From: Gammaproteobacteria bacterium 39-13 | GTDB lineage: Bacteria; Pseudomonadota; Gammaproteobacteria; Berkiellales; Berkiellaceae | Assembly (NCBI GenBank): GCA_001898235.1 | Contig: MKTN01000068.1 | Coordinates: 1-34,168 of the forward strand | DNA length: 34,168 nt | Reading direction: 5' to 3' | Part shown: piece after piece, positions 14,221 through 22,323 of the stretch | How positions within the stretch are numbered: the stretch's first letter is position 1 | Layout: each line of letters starts with the position of its first letter | Notes under the pieces: generated by a model | The model's input: only the letters and a program-made list of their open reading frames with translations | Databases searched by the model: none | What the model was told of the DNA's origin: nothing | Translations under genes and position numbers: made by a program

Positions 14221-15495
14221 ATGATAGGTCGTACATATACCGAAGAAGATAGAAAACTTATTCAACAACACATTACTGATTTTGAATCGCGAACATCTTT
14301 GGCTATAGAAGAATTGTATTGTTTAAACGGGCTAAAAAGTGAGTTACAGGCTAATCATAGTGAAGCTGTTTATAAATATGTAAAATCAGGAACCCCTTTA
14401 GCTTTAACACGCCTAAATTTTATGTTTCCTGAGCTTGAAGGCGTCAATGAGTTGATTCGACAAGGTAAAGATCTATCGCAATCAAGGCCAACGCCCACGC
14501 GAAGGAATAGAACGCGTAAAACTCGTGATGAAATAGCAGAAAAGCCAGTGGAGCAAAATCAAGAAGCAAATATTGAAGTCATTATTAACAAAAGCCAACC
14601 TATTCAGCCAGCCATTTTTGAACGAAATGAAAAGGATCAGTTATTAGTTCTCACCTTCTTAAAAATTGCTAAATCACAAAAAAATGATCTATGTTTATCT
14701 CAATTACAAACTCAGATGAATTTAATGCCAACAGGTTTGCTCAGTAATACTTTAGAAGATTTGGTGCAAAGTGAATATGTTGAAAAGCAGGTTATAGAAA
14801 ATGAAAGATATTATTCCATTACTCAAGATGGGCTAGACTTTGTTCAATTGCTATTGACAAAAGAAAATGGTTCTAGAAGCGATGCGCCTGATTCAAATAA
14901 ATCATTGTTAGCATATTTTTTGCCGAATTTCTCCTTGGGCAGATATTCAATGTCACGCCCAGCCGTTCTTTCTGCTGAATATAAAGCTATGTCTCAGTTA
15001 CAATCCATTAATGATAAAGGCAAAGAAAAGAAAGAGTTTAATGATTCATCTTCCCAAAATATCACAGGTGATCCCGATTTCATTTTATTAAGATTGCTAG
15101 ACGAAACTCAAGAGAAAGGGATGGATTTTTCTGAGATCCGGAAGAAAATTCCTTTAGAATCTAGTGGACTGGTAATAGGAGTAATAAGAAATTTATTACG
15201 CAGAGGATTGATTACTGAGTTATGTGCTTATTATTATTGTATCAATGATGAAGGTAAGGCTTATTTAGCGCGACATTCTTCTGAAGCAACTGTCTCAGTT
15301 TCAGATAAAGATAATTTATTTGGGAGTACTTCTCAGTTTTGTCCTGCTTTTAGAGCTTCAACAAATGATCGAGGCCAAACCACGACAGATATGAGTCGAT
15401 TGTATCCACCATTTACGCCAGCGGCACTTTTGCAAACCGAAGAATTGGAACACGCACCAAATTCTTGTATGCAATTTAAAACACGTAGGATTTAA
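14221..15495 (+). CDS. Protein with two winged-helix-like domains and a basic patch
   Basis: This 424-residue protein is of unrecognised family. Residues 1-85 form a helical domain. Residues 91-102 (TPTRRNRTRKTR) are a basic cluster like a nuclear localisation signal or DNA-binding arm. Residues about 138-212 and 286-352 each look like a winged helix, and the two resemble one another: a helix-turn-helix block ending TGLLSNTLEDLVQSEYVEKQ or SGLVIGVIRNLLRRGLITEL, then a Tyr-rich wing and GLDFVQL/GKAYLA. The C-terminal 70 residues are low-complexity. It could be a transcription regulator or a DNA-binding protein delivered to a host nucleus; the second is speculative. A second gene follows after 70 bases and may be cotranscribed. 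Confidence 0.65.
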   Translation: MIGRTYTEEDRKLIQQHITDFESRTSLAIEELYCLNGLKSELQANHSEAVYKYVKSGTPLALTRLNFMFPELEGVNELIRQGKDLSQSRPTPTRRNRTRKTRDEIAEKPVEQNQEANIEVIINKSQPIQPAIFERNEKDQLLVLTFLKIAKSQKNDLCLSQLQTQMNLMPTGLLSNTLEDLVQSEYVEKQVIENERYYSITQDGLDFVQLLLTKENGSRSDAPDSNKSLLAYFLPNFSLGRYSMSRPAVLSAEYKAMSQLQSINDKGKEKKEFNDSSSQNITGDPDFILLRLLDETQEKGMDFSEIRKKIPLESSGLVIGVIRNLLRRGLITELCAYYYCINDEGKAYLARHSSEATVSVSDKDNLFGSTSQFCPAFRASTNDRGQTTTDMSRLYPPFTPAALLQTEELEHAPNSCMQFKTRRI

Positions 15496-15565
15496 TTATT
15501 AGCAAATTTGATATGGCGCTTCTGTAGCATATTTCACTGAAGTTAAATTTTTATAAGAGGTTTAC

Positions 15566-16663
15566 ATGTTAGACTTTGTTACTCATATTTTTCGCAAAAA
15601 AGATGTTCCCTCTCCTGCGTTAGGGACAACGCAGCAAGCTGTTAAATCAATTGAAAAACTTGAAAAATCCCTTAAGACTGCGCATAAAATTGAACCCGCT
15701 GTTGTCGCTGGATGTATGTGGCTAACTTATAATCTAATGGATATCAGGAATAAATTTTCCCTTATTGATTCGAGTGGTTATCTAGTGCCTATTGTTTATG
15801 CTATAGCAACATCGGCCTCTTCTAAATTAGTGCCACAGAAAATCCACCAATGGGGACTTTCTTATGGTATTGATATTGATTCTCTTTATGTATCGGTAAA
15901 AAAATTACTTAGCCCGGAATTAAACGATATTCCAAGTAGTACGCTTAAGGCGTTAATAAAGGCTTTTGCTGATTTTAAGGACATGCAAGAAGAAGAAAAG
16001 ATAACAGATTTAAGAGAAGGATATAGAGAATTTAGAAAAAATACGATCCAATATTTACGGCAAATGCAACGTATTGTTCAATTACTAGAAAATCCCAGCC
16101 TAGCTATAAAGAAACGAGAAAAACAATTAAAAAAGAGCGCAGAGTTAGAGCATATTCACTCCGACCTTATTGAGATTTTTGAGCAATTAGAAGAACTTAT
16201 CGAAAAATATGAAAGCCAAGGTTATTTTGATGCAGCGTCAATTGAAGATTGTGTAGCATTCCTCGATTTTTTATGGAAAACAGATCAAACTCATCTTGTT
16301 ACTGCAATGGCTAAGTTAGGAGCTTCTTTCTATGAGAGAGAGGATGTAGTTGAATTTGCTAAAAATGCGAATAACAATGTTCTAGGTTGGCTCTCTTTGG
16401 ATTTACCTCACTATTCATCTGCATCTGATAATAATGTCAAGTCTGACAATGACACAGATTTTGATTTGGCAGAAGCTGCTAAAGATGCGAATAACAATGT
16501 TTTAGGTTGGCTTTCTTTAGATTTACCCCGTGCTTCCAAGATGGTATCTGATGACGAAGATAATTCTGAGTGTGAAGCTGAAAGTGATTCTGAGTTTGAA
16601 GCTGAAAGTGATTCTGAGTTTGAGCCTGCAACGATAGCTCTTACAAGAAAAAGGCTACCTTAA
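15566..16663 (+). CDS. Coiled-coil protein with internal and acidic repeats
   Basis: This 365-residue protein has no recognised family. It has two moderately hydrophobic stretches near the N-terminus (about 42-60 and 71-89), which may pack in a membrane, then a long charged helical region (about 135-225) likely to form coiled coils. The C-terminal part holds two copies of a 17-residue unit AK-ANNNVLGWLSLDLP (residues 265-281 and 305-321, 40 residues apart), then an acidic repeat of eight residues (SECEAESD/SEFEAESD, 333-353) and a basic end (TRKRLP). AAGAGG precedes the ATG. The repeats are nearly identical at DNA level, so they are recent. An effector role is possible but unproven. Confidence 0.65.
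   Translation: MLDFVTHIFRKKDVPSPALGTTQQAVKSIEKLEKSLKTAHKIEPAVVAGCMWLTYNLMDIRNKFSLIDSSGYLVPIVYAIATSASSKLVPQKIHQWGLSYGIDIDSLYVSVKKLLSPELNDIPSSTLKALIKAFADFKDMQEEEKITDLREGYREFRKNTIQYLRQMQRIVQLLENPSLAIKKREKQLKKSAELEHIHSDLIEIFEQLEELIEKYESQGYFDAASIEDCVAFLDFLWKTDQTHLVTAMAKLGASFYEREDVVEFAKNANNNVLGWLSLDLPHYSSASDNNVKSDNDTDFDLAEAAKDANNNVLGWLSLDLPRASKMVSDDEDNSECEAESDSEFEAESDSEFEPATIALTRKRLP
16358..16528 (+). repeat. In-frame 51-bp repeat pair, period 120 bp
   Basis: Copies at 16358-16408 and 16478-16528 differ at only a few, mostly silent, bases and encode the ANNNVLGWLSLDLP unit. This indicates a recent in-frame duplication of a 120-bp segment, with the spacer parts already diverged. Confidence 0.85.
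16562..16624 (+). repeat. In-frame 24-bp acidic tandem repeat
   Basis: Two full units (16562-16585, 16586-16609) and a partial third (16610-16624) encode Ser/Glu/Phe/Ala/Asp repeats. Near-identity between units indicates recent slippage or a contingency-type tandem repeat. Confidence 0.85.
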
Positions 16664-16720
16664 GTAGTTTGCTATATCGAGCATAAGCAACGATAGATCG
16701 TGTATGCTAAATAAATCTCC

Positions 16721-16757
16721 AAGAGATGAGCCTGAAGTGGCGGGCTCATCTCTTTCA
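16721..16757. terminator. Bidirectional terminator
   Basis: AAGAGATGAGCC (16721-16732) pairs perfectly with GGCTCATCTCTT (16743-16754) around a 10-base loop, with T-rich sequence after it. It lies between the convergent genes ending at 16663 (plus) and 16774 (minus). Confidence 0.7.
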
Positions 16758-16773
16758 GAGAGCTCAAAATAGT

Positions 16774-16998
16774 CTAATCTTGGCTAGCGTGATAGGCACC
16801 TGCCCATGCTCCAAAAATAATTCCTACAAGTGCAGCTAATTCAGTACGCAAAGCAAGCGTAATAGGTGGAAGCTGACCAATACAAAGAAACGCAGCGGCA
16901 GCACCTAATGAGCCCACTAATGCGCCAAATTGTAATGCATTGTCTGCTAGATCCCCTGCACTTACAGCTTCTATTTCAGAGAAGGTGAGTTCTTTCAT
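16774..16998 (-). CDS. Bacteriocin-like peptide with double-Gly-type leader
   Basis: The 74-residue product begins MKELTFSEIEAVSAG|D. Relative to a cleavage after G15, it has Leu at -12, Glu at -8 and Val at -4, the signature of leaders processed by C39-peptidase ABC exporters, although position -2 is Ala rather than Gly. The remaining 59 residues are hydrophobic and rich in Gly/Ala with GxxxG spacings (G25-G29; G59-G63-G67), like pore-forming class II bacteriocins or microcins. AAGGA lies 6 bases before the ATG. No exporter, immunity or maturation gene is seen nearby, so secretion would rely on genes elsewhere. It could also be a non-bacteriocin small membrane peptide. Confidence 0.65.
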   Translation of the reverse strand: MKELTFSEIEAVSAGDLADNALQFGALVGSLGAAAAFLCIGQLPPITLALRTELAALVGIIFGAWAGAYHASQD

Positions 16999-17237
16999 TA
17001 TTGTTCCTTACTACATGATAGGAATAAAAGTTTTAATATTTGTTTAACAATAAGTTAATGTATGCAAATTAGGGTAACACTCATGTGCTAACCAACTAAC
17101 ATTTGAATATATCTATTGAAAGATATAAAAATAATGCAAGAGTTTAACGGATCTATTGCATAAAGGCTTATAGAGAAAACACCCTTTATCGTATTTAAAT
17201 ATGCCGTTAGTCGTGAAATCTAGAGTGAGGTAAAACT

Positions 17238-18290
17238 ATGCAATATGGACCACTGGTGATAAGCATAAATGGTTATCATGTTTATCCAGATCAGAATATT
17301 GCGCAAGTTTTACAACATCCCTTGGTGGGAGGGGTGATTTTATTTTCCAATAATTTCCAAGATAAAACCCAATTAAAACAGCTAACAGATGAGATAAAAG
17401 CAATTAGTCAAGAGAACAATAAATCTTTATTGATTATGGTTGATCACGAAGGGGGATATGTACAAAGATTTCGAGTAGGCTTTGCTGCTATACCTGCGGC
17501 CAAGGTATTGGGAGATATTTATGATATCAATCCTGAGACAGCTCTAATCTATGCAAACCAGTTAGGGATTTTAGTAGGACAAGAACTCAAAGAGGTTGGT
17601 ATCGATATTGTGCTTGGACCTGTTGTTGATTTAGATAAAGGAAATGGTGTCATTTCAGGGTTAGATAGGGCTTACCATCAAGATCCTAATGTTGTCATTC
17701 AAATTGCCAGTGCTTATATCCAAGGTCTCGAAACAGCTGGTGTGCATGCAACGTTAAAGCATTTTCCAGGACATGGTGGCGATATAGGTGATTCTCATAT
17801 TACAGAGCCAGTAGATAATCGTTCTTGGGAAGATTTAAGCACGACAGACTTATTACCTTTTAAAAATCTGATTGAAACAGGGATGATAGGTGCCGTTATG
17901 CCGGCGCATATTTTATATCCAGAAGTGGATAGCGAGAATACTGCCGGCACCTCAAAAATATGGTTAAGCGATATTTTACGTGATGAATTAAACTTTGATG
18001 GCGTTATTATTAGCGATTGCTTATCAATGGTCGGCGCTGGTAGTGGAAGTAACATTGAAAAAACGCTTCAAGCGTTAGAGTTTGGTGATATAGCGTTGTT
18101 GAGCCATCAATCACCACAAGAATATCTTTTGCTGCTAGAAAATTTAGAAGCACTACATATAGAATGGTCCTTAGAAAGTGAATCACGTGTGGAAAATTGG
18201 CTCACCTTTTTTTGTGACAATGAAAGTTATATTCCACCCAGTCTTAATCTCCCTATTGTAGAATCTATCAGTGAGCCCATCATGCTTTAA
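17238..18290 (+). CDS. nagZ: Beta-N-acetylhexosaminidase (glycoside hydrolase family 3)
   Basis: This 350-residue cytoplasmic enzyme removes N-acetylglucosamine from anhydromuropeptides during cell-wall recycling. Family motifs are complete: VDHEGGYVQR (68-77), KHFPGHG (174-180) and the DSH loop (D185, H187) that supplies the acid/base dyad. The segment IISDCLSM has D260 as the expected nucleophile; the residue after it is Cys where Asp is common. The length matches single-domain NagZ, and there is no signal peptide. GAGGTAAA precedes the ATG. It is monocistronic by spacing. Mpl, encoded at 22885, acts later in the same recycling route. The general GH3 assignment is firm; the NagZ symbol is likely but the sequence is somewhat divergent (for example SGLDRAYHQDP in place of the usual GR-F motif). 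Confidence 0.85.
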   Translation: MQYGPLVISINGYHVYPDQNIAQVLQHPLVGGVILFSNNFQDKTQLKQLTDEIKAISQENNKSLLIMVDHEGGYVQRFRVGFAAIPAAKVLGDIYDINPETALIYANQLGILVGQELKEVGIDIVLGPVVDLDKGNGVISGLDRAYHQDPNVVIQIASAYIQGLETAGVHATLKHFPGHGGDIGDSHITEPVDNRSWEDLSTTDLLPFKNLIETGMIGAVMPAHILYPEVDSENTAGTSKIWLSDILRDELNFDGVIISDCLSMVGAGSGSNIEKTLQALEFGDIALLSHQSPQEYLLLLENLEALHIEWSLESESRVENWLTFFCDNESYIPPSLNLPIVESISEPIML

Positions 18291-18491
18291 GCTTTTTCCG
18301 TTGATTTTTAAATAGCTCAAAGTATTTGCACGTATCAACGCTGGGATATTTCGCATAGCGTAAGACAATGAAATAGATAAAAAAATACTTGAACGCGCAC
18401 ATATCATTGTTAGCATAGGATTAGATACACCGTTAAGTTTTTAATGATTCTTTAGATATATGTAATATGTCTCATCTGCGATAGAGTTGTT

Positions 18492-19331
18492 ATGCCGCAA
18501 AATCTTTCAGGAACGCTTTTTGATGATATTTTTACAGCTATCAAGGATAATAAGTTGTTGCTACCTATACAGCCTGAAGTCGCAATTGAGATGCAACAAT
18601 TGAGCGAAAAGCCGGATATGACTGTAAACGATCTAAAGAAGGTGCTTGGAAAAGATCCTGCTTTGACTGCCAGAATTATCCGTCTTGCTAATAGTCCACT
18701 TGCTAGAGGGCTTGTGCCAATTAATAGTTTAGATACTGCAATCAATCGATTAGGGTTTCGATTTGTTAATTATGTGGCTTTGGGATTAGCAATGAGACAA
18801 TTATTTGTTGCAACTCATAAGATCATAGAAGAGAAAATGAAAGCAGTTTGGCTTCATTGCAGTGAGGTATCTGCTGCTTCTTATGTTTTGGCAGCACATA
18901 CAAAATTATTTCCGCCCGAAGAGGCATTAGTTGCTGGGCTTTTACATGAAATTGGTATTTTGCCTATTTTAACTTTTGCTGAATCGTATCCAGCATTAAG
19001 AGATGATGCGCTTGAAATAGAATGTCTTATCCAAAATCATTCGCAGAACTTAGGCAAAGTTATTTTAAGTGCTTGGCATTTTCCTGAGCAAATTATTAAT
19101 GTTATAGAAAACATGAATAATGTAAATAGGATTATTGATAAACCCGATTTAGCTGATATTGTTTTAATTGCTAAAATACATGTTGTTCAAGGAACAAATC
19201 ATGCTTTAGCAAAAATTGATAAGGAAAATATACCTGCTTATGCAAGGTTAGGGATGGATCGTAAAAAGGATTTTTATGCGCAACCTCACCTCCAAGTTGC
19301 CTTGCAATCGACCCAGCAGGCCTTTGCTTAG
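18492..19331 (+). CDS. HDOD domain protein
   Basis: This 279-residue protein consists almost wholly of an HDOD domain (about residues 20-215). It starts with LLPIQPEVAIEMQQL and continues with the DPALTARIIRLANSPL motif and the INSLDTAINRLGFRFVNYVALG helix pair. The HD-like position reads GLLHEIG, so the metal-binding HD pair of true phosphohydrolases is incomplete, as expected for HDOD proteins. These act as non-catalytic regulatory modules in signalling, often cyclic-di-GMP or stress related. No output domain (GGDEF, EAL, kinase) is fused here. The ATG at 18492 has no strong ribosome binding site (GATAGAG). A possible partner gene cannot be named from context. Confidence 0.85.
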   Translation: MPQNLSGTLFDDIFTAIKDNKLLLPIQPEVAIEMQQLSEKPDMTVNDLKKVLGKDPALTARIIRLANSPLARGLVPINSLDTAINRLGFRFVNYVALGLAMRQLFVATHKIIEEKMKAVWLHCSEVSAASYVLAAHTKLFPPEEALVAGLLHEIGILPILTFAESYPALRDDALEIECLIQNHSQNLGKVILSAWHFPEQIINVIENMNNVNRIIDKPDLADIVLIAKIHVVQGTNHALAKIDKENIPAYARLGMDRKKDFYAQPHLQVALQSTQQAFA

Positions 19332-19456
19332 TTGTTCAAAGCATTATAATATATTTATAATTACGTTTCTAAAACGTCTTCCGTGATTTTACCTTCTTGA
19401 GCAGTACATCTAAATCCAAGCCGACTATATTGTAGTATTTAGGACGGCATTTTCTA

Positions 19457-19462
19457 TATAAT
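19457..19462 (+). promoter_or_regulatory. Candidate -10 box upstream of the 162-aa gene
   Basis: A perfect TATAAT hexamer lies 20 bases before the ATG at 19482, close to the AAGGAGA ribosome binding site. No good -35 is visible at 17 bases upstream. A very short leader would result. Confidence 0.35.
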
Positions 19463-19481
19463 GCATGCAAAGGAGATAGAA

Positions 19482-19970
19482 ATGCTTGGTAACCATTTAC
19501 TTGAAAAAGCGAAAATTTTAACAAAGCAGTATCCTGATATCTTTGCTGGTAATGTGTATGCCGCAAGTTCTTATTTAGTAGTGGTGAAAAGTGTTAAAGA
19601 ACTTGATATTGAATTTAAAAAAGACGAGCCTGAAGGCGCAGTTCTTACAAAAGAACTATTATCATTTTTAGAGACGAAAATACAATTTCAATCTAAAACT
19701 AATCTTTATCTTGTGATGGAGGATGTTATTCGGTTTGCTAGAGTATGTTTTCAACAAGATAGTAATGTAGTAAAACAACACGCTAGAGATCTATTACGTG
19801 AATCGGATAATATTATGACCCATCTGTCTGAAATTATGTTTAGCAATTTTGAATATACTAATTTTTCAGCATTATCTGAATTGAATATGCAAATTTTGGA
19901 AGAATATGAAAAAAAAGAAGAACAAAGTGCAGGTACAATGACTTCAACTGCTGTTGTTCGATATAAATAA
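19482..19970 (+). CDS. Conserved small protein, first of a tandem paralogue pair
   Basis: This 162-residue soluble, mostly helical protein is of unrecognised family. I start at the ATG at 19482 because AAGGAGA lies 6 bases upstream; an in-frame ATG at 19461 lacks one. It aligns without gaps over 125 residues to the next gene (20222-20689), with 66 identities by hand count. The most conserved blocks are KIQF-SKTN-YL-MEDVIRFA-VC and F-FTNFSALSELN near the C-terminus. No signal peptide or membrane segment is present. The Met/Glu/Asp cluster and the strict conservation of TNFSALSELN suggest a functional site or interface, but no role can be assigned. Confidence 0.7.
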   Translation: MLGNHLLEKAKILTKQYPDIFAGNVYAASSYLVVVKSVKELDIEFKKDEPEGAVLTKELLSFLETKIQFQSKTNLYLVMEDVIRFARVCFQQDSNVVKQHARDLLRESDNIMTHLSEIMFSNFEYTNFSALSELNMQILEEYEKKEEQSAGTMTSTAVVRYK

Positions 19971-20075
19971 AAGAGATTGGATAGAAGCTATGTTTTTAAT
20001 ACACGGTATTGCGGGCGCTTTGTTTCCAGAATCTTGTCAATTTTTATACTTCCAAGCGAAGTGATTGTTCATTTA

Positions 20076-20131
20076 CAATCATTTGTTGTATTCATCTCAG
20101 AAAATAAAAACAACAAATGATTGATTTTTTT
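20076..20131 (+). terminator. Perfect 14-bp hairpin with T-run
   Basis: CAATCATTTGTTGT (20076-20089) pairs perfectly with ACAACAAATGATTG (20110-20123) around a 20-base loop, followed by ATTTTTTT. It lies 106 bases after the stop of the first paralogue, ahead of the second. The long AT-rich stem and U-run fit a terminator, though the loop is larger than usual. Confidence 0.55.
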
Positions 20132-20221
20132 AATATAAATTAGTGCCTTATATTCCTTGCCATTTTTATCTATCAATGGTTCTGATATGTATTCTATACT
20201 TTAGAGATATGAGGAGGGGGT

Positions 20222-20689
20222 ATGAGTAAAGATTTTGATTATGAAGCAAATGGTTTGTCCGAGAAGTATCCAGAAATATTTCATGGTGAAACTGATATAG
20301 CGAAATCATATTTGATTATTGTCGATTGCATTAAAGAAATTGATAAAGAATTTGTTAAAACCCATAGCATTGGCGAAAAACATAGTAAGACGCTAATCAA
20401 ATTTCTTGAAAAAAAGATACAATTTGAATCTAAAACGAATTTTTATCTTACCATGGAAGATGTTATTCGTTTTGCACAAGTATGTACTTCTCAAAATAAT
20501 CTACAGCTAAAAAAAATTGCTGATCGGACTTTAGATGAATCAAAACGAATCATGCAACATTTAGTAGATGCCTTATTCAAGCATTTTGACTTTACTAATT
20601 TTTCGGCATTGAGTGAACTCAACATTAAACAATTGGATGAGTCAAAAGAAAGAGGCGATAGTCTGCTTCCAACAAAAAGAAAATTTTAA
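20222..20689 (+). CDS. Conserved small protein, second of a tandem paralogue pair
   Basis: This 155-residue paralogue of the 19482-19970 product shares YP-IF-G, SYL--V--IKE-D-EF, KKIQFESKTN, MEDVIRFA and FTNFSALSELN. GAGGAGGGGG immediately before the ATG is a very strong ribosome binding site. A TATACT hexamer at 20195-20200 may be its -10, suggesting its own promoter, which agrees with the hairpin between the two genes. The C-termini of the two proteins differ (TKRKF here). The function is unknown. Separate promoters plus about half sequence identity suggest an old duplication kept under different control. Confidence 0.7.
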   Translation: MSKDFDYEANGLSEKYPEIFHGETDIAKSYLIIVDCIKEIDKEFVKTHSIGEKHSKTLIKFLEKKIQFESKTNFYLTMEDVIRFAQVCTSQNNLQLKKIADRTLDESKRIMQHLVDALFKHFDFTNFSALSELNIKQLDESKERGDSLLPTKRKF

Positions 20690-20781
20690 GGGAGGATTCT
20701 TTGACTTGCTCTGTAGTTTGCAATAATAAGACAGACGAATATAAGAAATATCTGAGGTAAGTTGTTGAATCGTTACTCGAT

Positions 20782-20809
20782 GAAAAAAGTAGCCCCCTGA
20801 GTAGGGGGC
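20782..20809 (-). terminator. Terminator of the phosphofructokinase gene
   Basis: GCCCCCT (20792-20798) and AGGGGGC (20803-20809) form a perfect 7-bp GC stem with a 4-base loop. On the minus strand it is followed by ACTTTTTTC. It starts 9 bases beyond the stop of the minus-strand gene. Confidence 0.85.
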
Positions 20810-20817
20810 AAGAAAAG

Positions 20818-22083
20818 TTAAGCGGTGGCAAAAGCTTCTTTTAATTTTTTCGCCACAGTTTCATGCGGGATCTGTATGTATTGAGGTAAGCCGTTCTCAT
20901 AAGGAGGATAAGCTTCTCCTGCGATAAGTGGAGTGAGATAAGTACGGCATGCTTCAGTAATGCCATATCCATCTTCGCTGATAAATTCGCGAGGAACGGT
21001 TTTTTCCACATTCGCTACTTTGGAAAGTGAAACTTCTTCAATATGCCAACGATAAGGACTATCACTATCACGCACGACAATAGGCATAACAGCATTTTTG
21101 CCAGCAATGGCAAATTCAACCGCGCTTTTACCTAAAGCATACGCTTGATCAACATCGGTTTGAGAAGAAATATGACGTGCAGCGCGTTGTAAGTAATCTG
21201 CTACTGCCCAATGATTTTTGAGACCTAATTCTGATTTAACCATTTGTGCTAAATAGGGGGCAACACCGCCTAATTGTGCATGACCAAAAGCATCCTTAAG
21301 GCCCGATTCTGCCAAGAATCTACCATCAGGATGTCGGGTGCCTTCAGAGACGACAATCACACAATAACCTTTAGATTTAACGGTGGATTGCACTTTTTGT
21401 AAGAAATCCGCTTGTTGGAAAGGAATTTCAGGGAAAAGAATTAAATGTGGTGCACCATTGGCGTAAGGTTGCGCTAAAGCGCCTGCTGCAGCAATCCAGC
21501 CTGCATGGCGTCCCATTACTTCTAAAATAAATACTTTGGTAGAGCTTGCTGCCATTGAAGCGACATCAAGACTTGCCTCAAAAGTTGACACAGCCACATA
21601 TTTAGCCACCGAACCAAATCCAGGGCAGTTATCTGTGAAGGGAAGATCGTTATCAACGGTTTTGGGGATCCCGATGCACGTGATAGGATAGCCCATTTCT
21701 TGGCTTATTTGGGAAACCTTGTTTGCTGTGTCTTGGGAATCGCCGCCGCCATTATAAAAAAAGTAGCCTATATTGTGTGCTTCAAAAACGGCGATTAATC
21801 TTTCGTATTCTTCGCGATTTTCTTTTAGACCTTTGAGTTTATAGCGACAAGATCCGAATGCCCCTGCTGGGGTGTGGCGCAATGCGCCTATCATGGCTGA
21901 AGATAATGTGGAAGTATCAATGAGTTCTTCCTGGAGTGCGCCGATAATACCGTTTTTACCGGCAAATACTTTACCTATTTTATCGGTATGGAGTCGCGCA
22001 GTTTCAAGGACGCCGCAAGCAGTTGCGTTAATAACAGCGGTAACGCCACCGGATTGAGCGTAAAATGCATTTTTTGGAGCCAT
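20818..22083 (-). CDS. pfp: Diphosphate-dependent 6-phosphofructokinase
   Basis: This 421-residue cytoplasmic enzyme phosphorylates fructose 6-phosphate, very probably with diphosphate instead of ATP, making the step reversible. PFK-fold motifs are QSGGVTAVINA (10-20), NGGGDSQDT (111-119), PKTVDND (140-146; D144 catalytic) and MGRHAGW (190-196). The Asp in the GGGDS loop and the Lys in PKTVDND, where ATP enzymes have Gly-rich GGDGS and GTIDND, are the usual marks of diphosphate specificity. The length exceeds the roughly 320 residues of bacterial ATP-PFK. It is monocistronic with its own terminator. AAGG lies upstream of the ATG. Such enzymes are common where glycolysis and gluconeogenesis share one reversible step. 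Confidence 0.9.
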   Translation of the reverse strand: MAPKNAFYAQSGGVTAVINATACGVLETARLHTDKIGKVFAGKNGIIGALQEELIDTSTLSSAMIGALRHTPAGAFGSCRYKLKGLKENREEYERLIAVFEAHNIGYFFYNGGGDSQDTANKVSQISQEMGYPITCIGIPKTVDNDLPFTDNCPGFGSVAKYVAVSTFEASLDVASMAASSTKVFILEVMGRHAGWIAAAGALAQPYANGAPHLILFPEIPFQQADFLQKVQSTVKSKGYCVIVVSEGTRHPDGRFLAESGLKDAFGHAQLGGVAPYLAQMVKSELGLKNHWAVADYLQRAARHISSQTDVDQAYALGKSAVEFAIAGKNAVMPIVVRDSDSPYRWHIEEVSLSKVANVEKTVPREFISEDGYGITEACRTYLTPLIAGEAYPPYENGLPQYIQIPHETVAKKLKEAFATA

Positions 22084-22323
22084 GATATTTTACCTTTTCC
22101 ACACATGAAAGTGGTTTGCAGGTTACATTTTTTAAGCAAGAATTACTAGAAGCGGGCCGTAAAAATAGTGATTTTCCGTGTAGACAAGGGCCGGTTCTAG
22201 AGCAGCGCATTTACATAGTCGTATGAGTTGCCTAGAAGGTGCTGCAACATAAGATCACCGCAAAAGAACAATTTTGAGGCTAGTAGTGGTAGTTAGTTAA
22301 TTTGCTAATAGTTAGATGAGAAC

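Noticed and set aside
16358-16624. CRISPR-like array
   Set aside because: The repeats are in frame within a coding sequence, only two to three units, and encode a regular protein pattern.
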